From assembly GCA_039583875.1 (NCBI GenBank), contig CM077158.1, positions 233,732,453 through 233,796,452 of the forward strand: a stretch of DNA of 64,000 nucleotides. The letters are read 5' to 3'. A program made the translations under genes and the position numbers. Positions 1 to 11,170 of this stretch are shown piece after piece. How positions within the stretch are numbered: the stretch's first letter is position 1; each line of letters begins with the position of its first letter. The stretch comes from Platanthera guangdongensis. Its lineage: Eukaryota > Streptophyta > Magnoliopsida > Asparagales > Orchidaceae. A model generated the notes under the pieces. It had not been told where the DNA came from. It saw only the letters and a list, made by a program, of their open reading frames with translations, and did no database searches.

Positions 1-2
1 GG

Positions 3-299
3 AGGCTTATAGAGGATGTTCATGAAAAAGTGCAAGGGCCTACTTTACTCCGGGGTGACAATGAGAGTGCTCTCAAACTAGTAAACAATCCAGTGTGTCA
101 CGTCAGGACCAAGCACATAGAGATTGATCACCACTTCATCAGGGAGAAGGTGTTGGAGGGGTCTCTGCTGGTCGGGCATGTTCGGAGTGAAGATAATCTT
201 GTTGACATCTTCACGAAGCAACTGTCGAAGGGGCCCTTTGAATGCTTGCGCAGCTTGCTGGGCTTGGTCACCACTTCCCACTTCAAGGGGGAGTGTTGA
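3..299 (+). CDS. Copia RNase H, C-terminal part (partial)
   Basis: This is the C-terminal end of a Ty1/copia RNase H, the domain that degrades the RNA strand during reverse transcription. Readable in one open frame from the window edge are the motif DNESALKL, then RTKHIEIDHHFIRE, then VDIFTKQLS. This order is the usual end of plant copia polyproteins (established family knowledge). The start is outside the window. The stop TGA at 297-299 overlaps the first bases of the LTR, so the reading frame runs directly into the polypurine tract and LTR. No stop or frameshift is seen in this stretch, unlike every other element here, but 98 codons is too little to call the element functional. Confidence 0.85.
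   Translation, partial: RLIEDVHEKVQGPTLLRGDNESALKLVNNPVCHVRTKHIEIDHHFIREKVLEGSLLVGHVRSEDNLVDIFTKQLSKGPFECLRSLLGLVTTSHFKGEC
285..293 (+). promoter_or_regulatory. Polypurine tract of Copia-0
   Basis: AAGGGGGAG stands directly before the LTR start TGTTGAA. This is the plus-strand DNA primer site of LTR retrotransposons. Confidence 0.8.
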
Positions 300-1870
300 A
301 ATTTGTGAAGTGGAAGTGGGTGACGGGACAGGCCGGGCGGCCTGGGCGGACAGTTTTGGCGGACTAGGCGGACTGGGCGGACTGAGATGTGCGGCCTGAT
401 GGAAGGTCTAGTGGAAAGCCGGCTGTCTTCTGAGCGGTTTGTTGCATGGAGTCCGCGGACTATGCGGCCTGGTTTCTGCGGATTGGGTGTTTGCTGATTG
501 GCTTTGCCAAGGAGCGGCCTGAGCGGATGGAGGCTTGCGGACTGGTGCATTGCTCAGTGGCCGCAGGTGCAAGCTTGTGCTGATAGGCGGGTTGGCTCAT
601 GTCCGCGGGATGCTTGCGGACTGGAGTGTCCGCGGTATGGGCTGTTGCGGACTGAGCTTAGAGCTTGGCTGAGGCCTTGTCGAGCTCTGGTGGCACAGCA
701 GGCGAATTGTTGTGGAGGTCGTTTGGCGGACTGGTTTTGGAGTCCGGGGTTGGCTGCTGCTTTGGACAGAAGTGCGAGGAGCTCGCGGACTCATGGCGGT
801 CTGTGCTAGGGTGTTTGGCGGACGGGAGTTTGTGTCCGCCATGCTCGCATTAGCCCTTGATGGTTTTGGACTTGGTCACACTTTGTGCCAAGGCCATGGT
901 GTCCGCGGTATCCGCCAAGTCCGCTGTGACCGGGCGGACTGTTGCTGTCTTCCTTTGGTCGTGGACTTGTGGCGGATTGAGGTGTGAGTCTTGCGGACTG
1001 CCTCGGGTTGGTGCGGACTGCCATTGAAGGGGGTTGCTGTCTTGCAGTGGTTGGAGCTTTGCGGGCTGATGCCTTGTCCGCATAGCTTGGGCGGACTGGA
1101 GAGGGTTCGCCAATGTTTGTCTTGCTCCTGGCGGTTTTCCTTGGTATCCGGCTAAGTCCATGCGGACTCGGCGGACGGTGTTTTTGCTATCGCGCGGGCT
1201 GGGGTGGTGACGCTATCTCTTGGGCGGTGACCACACTCCTCACCTTGCCTATAAATAGGACCCCCCCTGGCATAACCAAACTAACTAGAGTGAACAGTAA
1301 GTTGGGTTGAGCGAAGTGCTGCGGTCTGTGTTTGTCAGTCCGCGCGGATTGTTTCAGGCTGACGGTTTGCTGTGTGCAGGTCGCGCGGGTAGCTTCAAGG
1401 AGCCAGGAGTTTGGCTGTGACTTCGGTCAAGTACTTGGAAGTGTGCGGTCTCTGCGGACTCAGCAGGAGGTCGCTCTGCGGCTTGTCAGTTCTGTTTTAT
1501 CTTTCAATAACCTGTCCGCCGGCTTTAGGCGGGTAGGGGTGTTCCTCAGTTCAGGTTCAGCAGGAGGCGAATAACGGTGTGTCCGCGCGGTCTCGCGGCT
1601 TCGGCGGACTCCGTGTCTATTCGGCGGATTGCAGCTTAGCTTGGGCGAGTTCAGCGGACTCGGCGACCTCGCGGTCTCGGCGGACTCGGTGCTGTCCGCC
1701 CGGCTTGTTTTTGGTGCTTTCTGTTTTCAATGTTATACTAGCGAAATCATGTCTCGCTATGTATGCCTCGTAAAGTAAAGAAGTGAATGAATAATAGACA
1801 TGCTTGTGCTTCCATTGTTTGTTGGGATTTACCTTTGTACCTCTAGTTCTTGGTTTCCGCTGGTTCAACG
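294..1870 (+). repeat. 3' LTR of Copia-0, saturated with GCGGAC motifs
   Basis: The LTR starts TGTTGAAATTTGTG at 294. From about 340 to 1730 it is packed with short GCGGACT-like motifs and their complements, in both orientations and at irregular spacing. A TATA-like box lies at 1249. The last 140 bases are AT-richer. The proposed end at 1870 rests on the inverted match with the first seven bases; the TSD cannot be checked because the left end is outside the window. Confidence 0.75.
1249..1258 (+). promoter_or_regulatory. TATA box of Copia-0 LTR
   Basis: CTATAAATAG lies in a GC-rich context about 950 bases into the LTR, a normal place for the U3 promoter. Transcription would start roughly 30 bases downstream (inference). 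Confidence 0.55.
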
Positions 1871-2291
1871 TGCGAACTGGGTAGTTCCGAAGATACTAAT
1901 TTGGCGTTTGGGCTATCTTGCTGACCACGTTGAGAAAATTTAACAACGCGTGTGTGACCGTAGTTAGGGTCAGGCAGCCCAAAGGGACGGCGCGGATTGA
2001 AACGCATGAATTGCTCGTAAATGCGGCGCCCATGGATATTGAAGCCACCCGAGAATCTTGAAATTTTCCGTGCGCCATGACGGATAGCTTTTCATCGGAA
2101 AAACGGGGAACATCATTCGATTCAAGTCAATTCTAGCTTGTCATGTCCGGCAAGATGGACACGCACGGAAGTTGACCAAGCAATCAAATTCTTTTATTGA
2201 GGAGGGTGGTGGTGATGCGCGAGCAAAGCCATCAGTTGAAACAAGATGTGAGGAATCCATGGGGGATGGGAACAAGAAGATCCCAAAAGAA
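1871..2291. other. Unassigned flank before the gap
   Basis: These 421 bases lie between the Copia-0 LTR and the gap. They do not match the start of the Gypsy-1 LTR, and I recognise no domain, repeat or RNA gene. Short open frames are present but unsupported. Confidence 0.5.
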
Positions 2292-2791
2292 NNNNNNNNN
2301 NNNNNNNNNNNNNNNNNNNNNNNNNNNNNNNNNNNNNNNNNNNNNNNNNNNNNNNNNNNNNNNNNNNNNNNNNNNNNNNNNNNNNNNNNNNNNNNNNNNN
2401 NNNNNNNNNNNNNNNNNNNNNNNNNNNNNNNNNNNNNNNNNNNNNNNNNNNNNNNNNNNNNNNNNNNNNNNNNNNNNNNNNNNNNNNNNNNNNNNNNNNN
2501 NNNNNNNNNNNNNNNNNNNNNNNNNNNNNNNNNNNNNNNNNNNNNNNNNNNNNNNNNNNNNNNNNNNNNNNNNNNNNNNNNNNNNNNNNNNNNNNNNNNN
2601 NNNNNNNNNNNNNNNNNNNNNNNNNNNNNNNNNNNNNNNNNNNNNNNNNNNNNNNNNNNNNNNNNNNNNNNNNNNNNNNNNNNNNNNNNNNNNNNNNNNN
2701 NNNNNNNNNNNNNNNNNNNNNNNNNNNNNNNNNNNNNNNNNNNNNNNNNNNNNNNNNNNNNNNNNNNNNNNNNNNNNNNNNNNNNNNNNNN
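2292..2791. other. Assembly gap, exactly 500 Ns
   Basis: An uninterrupted run of 500 N is a placeholder length. The base right of it (2792) aligns with position 11573 of the Gypsy-1 3' LTR, which is 1,916 bases inside that LTR. The missing 5' LTR start therefore should be nearly 2 kb long if the element is complete. Confidence 0.9.
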
Positions 2792-4061
2792 CTAAATTTT
2801 TGCCCTTTTCTACACTTGTTCGTTTTTCTTATTAAAACTTAACTGTTGTACCTTGAAATGCTCTTTGCAATCCACTTGGTTGGTTTATCCTTTGAGTTTA
2901 TGATGAATAAAAAACAAATGAACCCGCTGGTATAATTATGTAACTAAAGGAACTCAGATTACTTGTGTGCGTTGGGGTCCTCCCTCTGCATAGTGTTTTA
3001 TACTCAGATGAACTGTGCGCGTTGGGGTCCTCCTCGGCATAGTGTTTTATACTCAGATGAACTGTGCGCATTGGGGTCCTCCCTCGGCATGGTGCTTAAT
3101 GCTCAGATAGACTGTGCGCATTGGGGTTCTCCCTTGGCATAGTAATTATTAATGAAAGATTGAACTTCTGTTGAGGGTGCCTGTTCTATCTTGTTAATGG
3201 CTTAGCCTTTCTTGCTCGACTAGTTTTTCCGTTGCTTACTTTTACTCTGCTGACTGTTTTGTTGCAGTCGCTTTTCATTCTCCTTCACTTTGAGGTTTGT
3301 GTAGTCTGCTTTTACTCTTGCATTACTTGTGACTTGCTTCTGAGGTGTTCTTCTTTGAATGCCTCAGGATCAGAGCTGTAGCAGGTTTAGCTGACAGTGT
3401 TGGGCTTCTAGTACTGCTGGTGTCTGCAGCCGTTTGATTCCACCTCTGAGCTGAGGTAGTTGTCTTTGTTTAGACTTGTCAGATTTTACTATGGGTTCAT
3501 GTCAGTTGTTGATGCCCATAGACTTTGACTTTTCTGTGATGGACTACTTGTTGCTGTTACTGTTGTTACTTATTACTAATTGTTCTTGCTCTCTGGGAAG
3601 GATTTATGTTAGGATGCATTTAGTTATTTTAAAGTATATACAAACTGCATTCGGATATATGGCATGACATGACTTCACTACTAAATCTACTACTTTTAAG
3701 CGTACACAAGATTTCTATATATCTCTTTGTAAATGTAGAAGTCCATCATCAATTTATGACACTGGACCCTCACTCCCACGTAGGATAAACAAATGAGCTA
3801 ACTCATATTTTTCGCCGCGTAAAATATAATATATTCTCTCACCTATGGACTATTAAGTCCACCCGACCGAGGGACGCGGTCATCAACTCTATTAATTTAT
3901 ATGCATTGTCTTTTTTACTAAAAGTTATAAATCTTACTTGAAGTAAATGTGAGGACAGATGTCTGAGTGTCTGCAGTTGTCCCCTGCATGGCGTGGCATC
4001 ACGACGCGTAGTTTCTCTACTCTGACGTATTTTGAATACGGAGAAAATGCTGGTCGTGACA
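2792..4061 (+). repeat. 5' LTR of Gypsy-1, right part
   Basis: This matches 11573-12841 almost throughout, including four tandem copies of a 50-bp unit (ACTCAGATGAACTGTGCGCG...) at about 2950-3143, mirrored at 11734-11933. It ends GTGACA at 4061, next to the primer site. The first about 1.9 kb of this LTR is missing in the N run. Confidence 0.88.
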
Positions 4062-4063
4062 GT

Positions 4064-4074
4064 TGGTATCAGAG
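4064..4074 (+). promoter_or_regulatory. Primer binding site of Gypsy-1 (tRNA-Met type)
   Basis: TGGTATCAGAG, two bases after the LTR end, is complementary to the 3' end of plant initiator tRNA-Met, the usual minus-strand primer. Confidence 0.9.
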
Positions 4075-4244
4075 GGATGTTTGCAAGAGGGTGGTTGGTT
4101 TGACAAGCCAGTCGAACACCCCCCCCCCCCTTAAGCAAAACTCTAATCGTATCATTACATTGCATACACACACCAATATGTCATCAGTAGATTTTGATGG
4201 AAGCACGAACACTACACTCATAGCATGATAAGAAGTATACGGGG

Positions 4245-4420
4245 CATATTATGTAGTATGAGATGCATAATATGTGTTTGTATATGGATCCACAATAGGT
4301 GGCAACATGTGACGGTTATGTAGTATGAGATGCATAACCATCATCACATGGATGCCCATTAGCGCGTTTTCTTTTCTTCGTTACATATAATATTATGTAG
4401 TATGTGATGCATAACATTAT
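4245..4420 (+). repeat. Three copies of a leader motif in Gypsy-1
   Basis: ATGTAGTATGAGATGCATAA or a close variant begins at 4251, 4318 and 4395, in the untranslated leader between primer site and gag. Spacing is 67 and 77 bases. Function unknown. The rest of the leader (4075-4860) shows nothing else I can name. Confidence 0.7.
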
Positions 4421-4871
4421 ATGTGTACGCCGCTCATAGCATGCACTAAGGCTTTTTTTAGTATGCATAGCACTGCATACATAACATATCATTGCATAAG
4501 CACACGTGCCAAGTTAAAGATCTGCATGATGACATATGTACACCCATGATTTGAGATGAAATTTATACATTCATGCATTCATATTATAGGCACAAGTTAG
4601 AAGCATAACATCATTTTATGATTTCCCAGAGCAAGGTAACAACAAGAGCAAGTATCGGTTCTTTTCCGATCTGATCTGAGTTTGTTCATTCCTGATCTGA
4701 TCTGTGTCAGGGTATTCAAGTTTTCTAACTTCAGTGTCTTAAGCTAGGTCCCTGATAAGTCTTTTGTTCGTATCGGTTAAATATGAACCCGAAACAGCGT
4801 GTTTAGGGAATATTTTCCCAGTTTGTGATGTCTTAGGCAAAGTCTGACTAGATATCCGTTTGTTCTGTAGA

Positions 4872-6105
4872 ATGCTGCTTAAGCGCGTTGCGACGGGGTT
4901 GACTCCCCAGTCAGAGGGTGAGTCTTCCGGTGCCCAAAGCGAAGCAGTGATCGAAGCACTGAGGCAAAGTAATGAGACCCTGGCTAGGCAGATGGTGGAC
5001 ATGCAGTCCCAGATGCAATTGTTGTTGGTTGTCGTCGCCGGGCAGCAGACCAGAGTGCAGGGCCCTGCTGTGGACCAAGCTGTTCCTACTCCCCCTGCTG
5101 CTCTAGTTCCCCAGTCGCGCTGCCGCTTGAGATGTATTTCATTTCTCACTTCCAGCGATTAGGACCTCCTTCTTATGACGGTAGGGCAGACTTCATGGCA
5201 TTGGATGAATGGATCATTGCCATGGAAGAAATGTTTTCCTACTCTGGCGTTTCTCCAGATCAAAAGGTGATGATTGCGGCATATCAGCTTAAGGGTCTTG
5301 CGAAGAGTTGGTGGATCAGAGAAAAAGAGAACCTTTCTGATGGGTGCTCGGGGAATCGTTCAAGAGTATGTTACTGAAGAAGTTCCTACCATCGGTCGAG
5401 CAAGACCGCCTAATGAATAACTTCTTACACCTGAAGCAGAGGCAACTCACTGTTGGTGAGTACGAGGTCGAGTTTGGCAAGCTCAGTCGTTTCGCCCCAG
5501 ATCTGATAGCATCTGAAGAAGGCAGAGTGAAGCATTTTCTGGGTGGTCTGAGGTATGACATCCAGCAGTTGGTTAGCGCATACAAGTCTGAGACCTTTGC
5601 AGAAGTAGTCGAAGCCGCCTTAAAGGTTGAGGCGATAGAAAATGCAAAGAATCGGGGATTGCTTGCAAAGAAGGACAAGAGGAAATCTGATGATGGAGGA
5701 AGTGCTAGGGCATCTGGCCCTGTAGTGAAGAAGGATAGAAGAGAGGCGTGTAGCTTCTGTAGTAAGCCGGGGCACTCTTTCGATAAGTGCTTTAAGAGAT
5801 TGGATGCGCAGAAGCTGTCTCAAGAGCATGCGATCCAGGATGCTCCTAAGGGGGGTCCTGTCTGTTCATTTTGTCAGAGGAGTGGGCATGATGTGGCCCG
5901 TTGTTGCAAGAAGGCTGGAGCCTGTTACCTCTATGGCCAAAAAGGGCACATGATGGCTAATTGCCCGCAGAGCCAGCTTGCACTGCATGCAGTTCCGTTG
6001 CAAACCTTACCGCCGCCCCCGCCTCTCGTGGACAAGGGCAAAGGAAAGTTGAATGTGCTGACCAAGGAGGAAGCCCAATTTTCGACTCAAGTGATCGCAG
6101 GTTAG
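4872..6105 (+). pseudogene. Gypsy-1 gag, broken
   Basis: Gag forms the virus-like particle and binds the element RNA. The first frame opens at ATG 4872 with a coiled-coil-like stretch (SEAVIEALRQSNETLARQMV). The capsid part follows with LGPPSYDGRADFMALDEWI and AYQLKGLAKSWW. The frame shifts at about 5130-5160 and again at about 5340. The C-terminal part has two good CCHC knuckles (CSFCSKPGHSFDKC, CSFCQRSGHDVARC) and a third, CYLYGQKGHMMANC, in which the second cysteine is replaced by tyrosine. The stop at 6103-6105 is followed by a short non-coding link before the protease. Length is near that of plant chromovirus gag. It cannot make a full product. Confidence 0.85.
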
Positions 6106-6190
6106 TCTCTGACTCGACTAGTAATTTATTTTAGTAGATTTATAGTTTCCGCATATTAGTTGCGCGTGCTATGTGTTTACGTGATTTAAG

Positions 6191-6560
6191 GTGAAGAATA
6201 AGTGGGCGCGCATTTTGTTCGATTTGCGTGCTACTCACTCTTTTGTGGCAAGGAGTTTTGTAGACCGACATCGCTGGGCTCTCGACCAGTTAGACACCTC
6301 CATAAATGTCAAATTTCCTTCAGGAGAGTTGGTGAGGTCAAGCCAGGGTATCCAAAAATGCCCCATCTCCCTAGGCGGATTTATAGCATTTGCGGATCTG
6401 AAGGTGCTAGATCTGGTAGACTTTGACGTGATTTTGGGCATGGACTGGTTGTCCAGCTATGATACTGTCATTCAGTGCAAGCACAAGCGCTTGGATTTCA
6501 AAGGTAGCAATGGCCAGCCCATGAGTGTGTATAGTTTGCCACGTCAGGAATCTCCGATCA
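6191..6560 (+). pseudogene. Gypsy-1 aspartic protease domain, active site lost
   Basis: This is a retropepsin-like domain that would cleave the polyprotein. The fold is recognisable from ILFDLRATHSFVARSFV and, about 70 residues later, FDVILGMDWLSSYDTVIQC. At the catalytic triplet, positions 6221-6229 read Asp-Leu-Arg, whereas the family has Asp-Ser/Thr-Gly. The aspartate is kept but the loop is not, so the protease should be inactive. The frame runs open into the RT region. Confidence 0.85.
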
Positions 6561-6655
6561 TTTCTGCGGTACGTGCTCGCAAATTTCTAGAGTCTGGCTG
6601 TGATTCTTTTCTTGTCTCCGTTTCTATTCTAAGAGCTGCACCGGTTGAGCCCTGT

Positions 6656-8020
6656 GTAGAGGACATTTCTGTGCTGTGTGAGTTTCCAGATGTTTTTCCA
6701 TTTAGCCTTCCTGGACTTCCTCCTGAGAGAGAGGTGGAGTTTGTTATAGACCTCGAGCCTGACACTCGCCCTATTGCAAAGGCACCGTACCGCATGGCGC
6801 CGCGTGAGTTAGAGGAGCTGCGTACTCAACTGGATGAGTTATTGCAGTGCGGTTTTATTAGACCCAGTTCTTCACCCTAGGGTGCACACGTGCTCTTCGT
6901 GAAGAAAAAGGATGGAACGATGAGGCTATGCATTGATTATCAAGAGCTAAACAAGGTAACAATTAAGAACAGATATCCGTTGCTTAGGATCGATGATTTG
7001 TTCGATCAGTTGTGGGGTAGCTCCGTGTTCTCGAAGATTGACCTCCGTTCAGGTTACCATCAGTTGAGAATCCGGGAGTCAGACATTCCGCGAACCGCTT
7101 TTCGTTCTCGTTATGGTCACTTTGAATTTCTGGTAATGTCATTTGGATTAACGAATGCACCGTCAGCTTTTATGGACATGATGAACAAGGTGTTCAAAGA
7201 TTTTCTGGATAAGTTCGTAGTGGTATTCATTGACGATGTCCTAGTATATTCTAGAAAAACAGATGAGCACGCCTTGCACTTGCGCTTGGTCTTGTCTACT
7301 CTGAGGAGCACAAGCTGTATGCGAAGCTTAGCAAGTGTGAGTTCTGGATATCTCAGGTGTCATTCCTAGGACATATTGTAAGTAAGGATGGTATCTTAGT
7401 GGATCCTGCAAAGATAGCTGCGGTCTTAGATTGGAAGAGACCTACATCGCCTAAGGAGATAATGAGCTTCTTAGGGTTGGCAGGTTACTACAGAAGATTT
7501 GTGGAAGGATTCTCTATTCTCTCTGCGTCGTTGACCAGGCTTGCACAAAAGAGCGCAGCTTTTATTTAGAGTGATGCCTGTGAGGAAGCTTTTCAAGAGC
7601 TCAAGAGGCGTTTGTGTTCTTCTCCCGTATTGGCATTGCTAGTGGAAGGAGTGGAGTGTGCTGTTTATGTGGACGCCTCGCGAGTTGGACTCGGTTGCGT
7701 GTTGATGCAGGACGGCAGTGATTGCGTATGGATCAAGACAATTGAAGGTGCATGAAAAGAATTACCCTACACACGACCTAGAATTTGCTGCCGTCATTTA
7801 TGCCTTGAAGTTGTGGAGACATCTTCTGTATGGAGTGTCGTGCAAAATTTATTCAGACCACAAAAGTTTGAAATATGTCTTCACTCAGAAGGAACTGAAT
7901 TTGTGCCATCGTCGATGGTTTAGAGTATGTTGCGGACTACGAAGTCGATATTCTTTATCATCCCGACAAGGCTAATGTTGTAGCAAATGCGTTGAGCCGG
8001 AAGCCCGCACACATCTTTAA
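6656..8020 (+). pseudogene. Gypsy-1 reverse transcriptase and RNase H, broken
   Basis: The domain copies element RNA into DNA and removes the RNA. Motifs in order: [68 protein letters not shown], catalytic FIDD in [11 protein letters not shown], then FLGHIV and [14 protein letters not shown]. RNase H follows with [36 protein letters not shown] and [11 protein letters not shown]. Lesions: TAG at 6878, a frameshift near 7290, TAG at 7567, frameshifts near 7710 and 7915. The catalytic FIDD itself is intact. Confidence 0.9.
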
Positions 8021-8050
8021 CCTCTCGGTGCAATCTTTGTTGAAGAGTTC

Positions 8051-9541
8051 TTGCTCATGGACATAACCGTAGGGAATAGCGCTTCGCCGAGTAGCCTAGA
8101 GGTGGTTGAGCCTTCGTGGATTACTCTCACTAGGCTACATCAGAAGGACGATCCTGACTTGCAGCACCTCCGCAGTAGAGCTGAGAAAAGGGAATTACCT
8201 GACTTTACAATTGATGACGTGGGTACCCTAAAGTACCGTGGCAGATACTGTATTCCCGCTGTTGGGGACATCCGATCAAAAATATGCAGTGAAGCGCATG
8301 GTTCCAGTGTTGCATATCATCCTGGCTCCACGAAAATGTACAGAGATTTGAAGCAGATTGTTTGGTGGTCAGGCATGAAGAATGACATTGCAAGATTTGT
8401 ATCAGAATGTTATACTTGCCAGCATGTCAAGGCTGATCACAGAAGGTCGGGTGGTAAGTTAACGCACTTAGATATACCGAGTTGGAAATGGGAGAGTTTA
8501 TCCATGGATTTCATAACCGGTTTGCCTAGATCTCCCCGAGGACATGATGAAGTGTGGGTTATCGTGGACAGACTAACCAAGTGTGCCCACTTTGTGCCTT
8601 TCAAGATTAGTTATTCCATGGAAAAGATAGCTGAGCTTTATCTGAACGAAGTTATCAGACTTTATGGTGTACCTACGAGTATTGTGTCAGACCGAGACTC
8701 CTGATTCATATCTCGTTTCTGGCAAGGCTTACAAGGAGCTCTAGGTACTGACCTTAGGTATTCTACTGCCTATCATCCTCAGACAAATGGTCAGACGGAG
8801 AGAGTGAACCAGATCTTGGAGGATATGATTAGATGCTATATTCTGGACCATGGTGGGGCTTGGGATAAACGCCTCGTATTGATGGAGTTTGCGTATAATA
8901 ATAGTTATCAGGAAAGTTTGCAGATGACGCCCTTTGAAGCTTTATATGGAAGGCGTTGTCGAACTCCCCTATTTTGGGCAGAAGTTGGCGAGAAGCCGTT
9001 GCTCGGACCGGAAGTGCTGGAGGATATGAGTACTTCAGTAATGCATATTCGTGAAAAGCTGAGGTTAGCTCAGGAGCGATACGAGAAGTATACAAACCAG
9101 CGCAGAGTTGATCTGGAGTTTGCAGTTGGGAACATGGTGTTTCTGAAGGTCTCTCTGATGCCAGGTGTTAAAAGATTTGGAAGAAACCATAAACTAGATC
9201 CCAAGTTTGTGGGGCCTTTTCAGATTTTGGAGCGCATTGGAGTTTCTGCCTATAGACTAGAGTTGCCTGATTCTTTCCCTGGTGTTCACGACGTGTTTCA
9301 CGTGAGCCAGTTGCGAAAGTGTGTTCGTAGTGATCGGCATGTCCTTGAATCAGTACCCCAGTTACTGCCTAATCTCTCGTATGTTGAAGAACCTGTCTGT
9401 ATTCTGGAGACGCATGACCATGTGCTAAGAAAGAAAATAATTCCAATGGTTAAGGTTCTCTTGCAAAATCAGGATGCAAGAGGTGCAACTTGGGAATTGG
9501 AATCTGCGATGAGAGAATCTCATCCTCAGTTGTTCTCCTAG
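8051..9541 (+). pseudogene. Gypsy-1 integrase with chromodomain-like tail, broken
   Basis: Integrase inserts the cDNA into the host chromosome. The HHCC zinc part is seen in AYHPGSTKMYRDLK and CYTCQHVK. The core shows MDFITGLPRS, the second Asp in SDRDS, and TERVNQILEDM with the third acidic residue. A TGA at 8702-8704 follows directly after SDRDS and is the main break. The C-terminal part has the GPFQILERIG...AYRLELP and HDVFHVSQLRK motifs, then a tail (VLRKKIIPMVKVLLQNQ...TWELESAMRESHPQLF) resembling the degenerate chromodomain of Tekay-type chromoviruses, thought to direct insertion into heterochromatin. The stop is at 9539-9541. Confidence 0.9.
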
Positions 9542-10237
9542 TCTCCCTGGTTAGTATTCTAGTTTCAAGAATTATTCTGTCTTGTCTCGTTCTCTGTCCT
9601 CTTATTTCGTTTGTGTTCCAAGTTTCGGGACGAAAATTCTTTTTTGGATGGGTGACTGTAACGCCCCTGTTTTTTCGGCATTATTTACTCCTCTTGTTGA
9701 CGTCATAATGACGTGAGGGTGTTACTTTAGCGTGCAGTTGATGGCGCGTCGCCGATAGTGCGTTTTTGCGTCTTTTCGATTCAGTCGGCTGAATTCATGA
9801 ATCTTTGGCGGAAACGAAAAATTTCACATTCGAAAAACTTAATTGATGGATGTTTGTCTTGCTCGTCCAGTTTCTTCACAACCCGAGCGTTTTTGAAGTC
9901 TCGACGCGCGATCGATGTTTTGGGTTTTGTTTTTTTGTTCGCCGCATGTTTTGGCGGTTAATGTCTCGGGATTGACTCGTAGGATTTTGGTTTTGACTTC
10001 GCCGTTGTGTCCGTAGCTGCATTTTTCGCCTACGGCGAGAGTTTCGTTTAATTCGGCGCGTTTGAGCCCTTGTTTTGATCTCATAGTTCCTTGTTCAACT
10101 ATCTGAACACAATAATTGCTATATTATTGACTGCTTGATTTAATTCTCGAGAAGTCCTTCTAAAGGCTTGGTATTTCGCCGAATCAACCTTATTATGTTT
10201 GATTTTATTTTATTTTATTCTCTGGGTGCTATCTGGG

Positions 10238-10530
10238 TTGACGATCGTCGAGCGGAGCTCGATGATCGCTTTTCCTTTCCGTTCGCTGTCTGGGTTCGAC
10301 GATTATCAAGCTCCGCTCGACGATCGCTTTTCCTTTTTGTTCGATGTCTAGGTTCGACGATCGTCGAGCGGAGCTCGACGATCGCTTTTCCTTGCTGGTC
10401 GCTGTCTGGGTTCGACAATCGTCGAGCGGAGCTCGACGATTGTTGGTTTTTTTCTGGGCGCTGCTTGGAGTTCGACGATCGTCGAGCTGATGTTAGTTTC
10501 TCTGGGCGTTGTTTGGAGGTCGGAGCTCGA
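10238..10530 (+). repeat. 58-bp tandem repeat in Gypsy-1 LTR
   Basis: Units start at 10238, 10294, 10353, 10411 and 10471, each with the near-palindrome TTCGACGATCGTCGAGCGG followed by GAGCTCGACGATCGC. Period is 56-60 bases. Each unit can fold on itself. Confidence 0.85.
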
Positions 10531-10699
10531 CGATTGTCATGCTAAGCTCGACGAAGCGTCGAGCGGAGCTCGCTGTAGGTCTAGCGGTTCTGGGTATTGA
10601 GTTCGTCGACCAGGCCCTGCTTTCTGCATTCGACGATTTTCGAACAGAATTCGTCGAATGGAGTTTTTCCTTTTGTTTGGTGATCATCGAGCTAAGCAG

Positions 10700-11170
10700 T
10701 CTGGTGTCGACACGGTTGTGTCGACACCGCTGAGCTGAGCCGTCGGGTGCCGACACAGCTGTGTGGACACCGCTGAGCCGTCGGGTGTCGACACAGTTGT
10801 GTCAGCACCGCTGTGTCGTCGAGTGTCGACACAGTTGTGTCGACACCGCTGTGTCGACACTACCGTCGGGTGTCGACACTGCCGTCGGGTGTCGACACCG
10901 CTGTGCTGTCGGGTGTCGACACAGTTGTGTCGACACCGCTGTGTCGACACTGTCGTCGGGTGTCGACCAAGTTGTGTCGACACCGCTGTGCCGTCGGGTG
11001 TCGACACAGTTGTGTCGACACCGCTGTGCCGTCGGGTGTCGACACAGTTGTGTCGACACCGCTGTGTCGTCGGGTGTCGACACAGTTGTGTCGACACCGC
11101 TGTGTCGACACTGCCGTTGGGTGTCGACAATGTCGTCGGGTGTCGACACAGTTGTGTCGACACCACTGGG
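10700..11170 (+). repeat. 38-bp palindromic TGTCGACA array in Gypsy-1 LTR
   Basis: About 22 copies of the perfect palindrome TGTCGACA occur in about 470 bases. The regular unit is 38 bp, for example starting at 10999 and 11037, with TGTCGACACAG then TTGTGTCGACACCG. Because the unit is stop-poor, all frames look open here; that is a repeat artefact and not coding. Confidence 0.92.

Larger units (their letters stand above)
1..1870 (+). mobile_element. Ty1/copia element, 3' end (Copia-0)
   Basis: The window opens inside the last part of a copia polyprotein, followed by a polypurine tract and a 3' LTR of about 1.58 kb. The left part of the element lies outside the window. The outer end is placed at 1870, where TTCAACG mirrors the TGTTGAA start with one mismatch. 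No second LTR is available to confirm it, so the right boundary is an inference. Confidence 0.8.

Noticed and set aside
2172..2835. Open frames of about 210 codons across the gap
   Set aside because: Nearly all codons are N; only about 40 real residues remain and they match nothing I know.
10700..11170. CRISPR-like array
   Set aside because: Units are contiguous tandem repeats without unique spacers, in a eukaryotic LTR.
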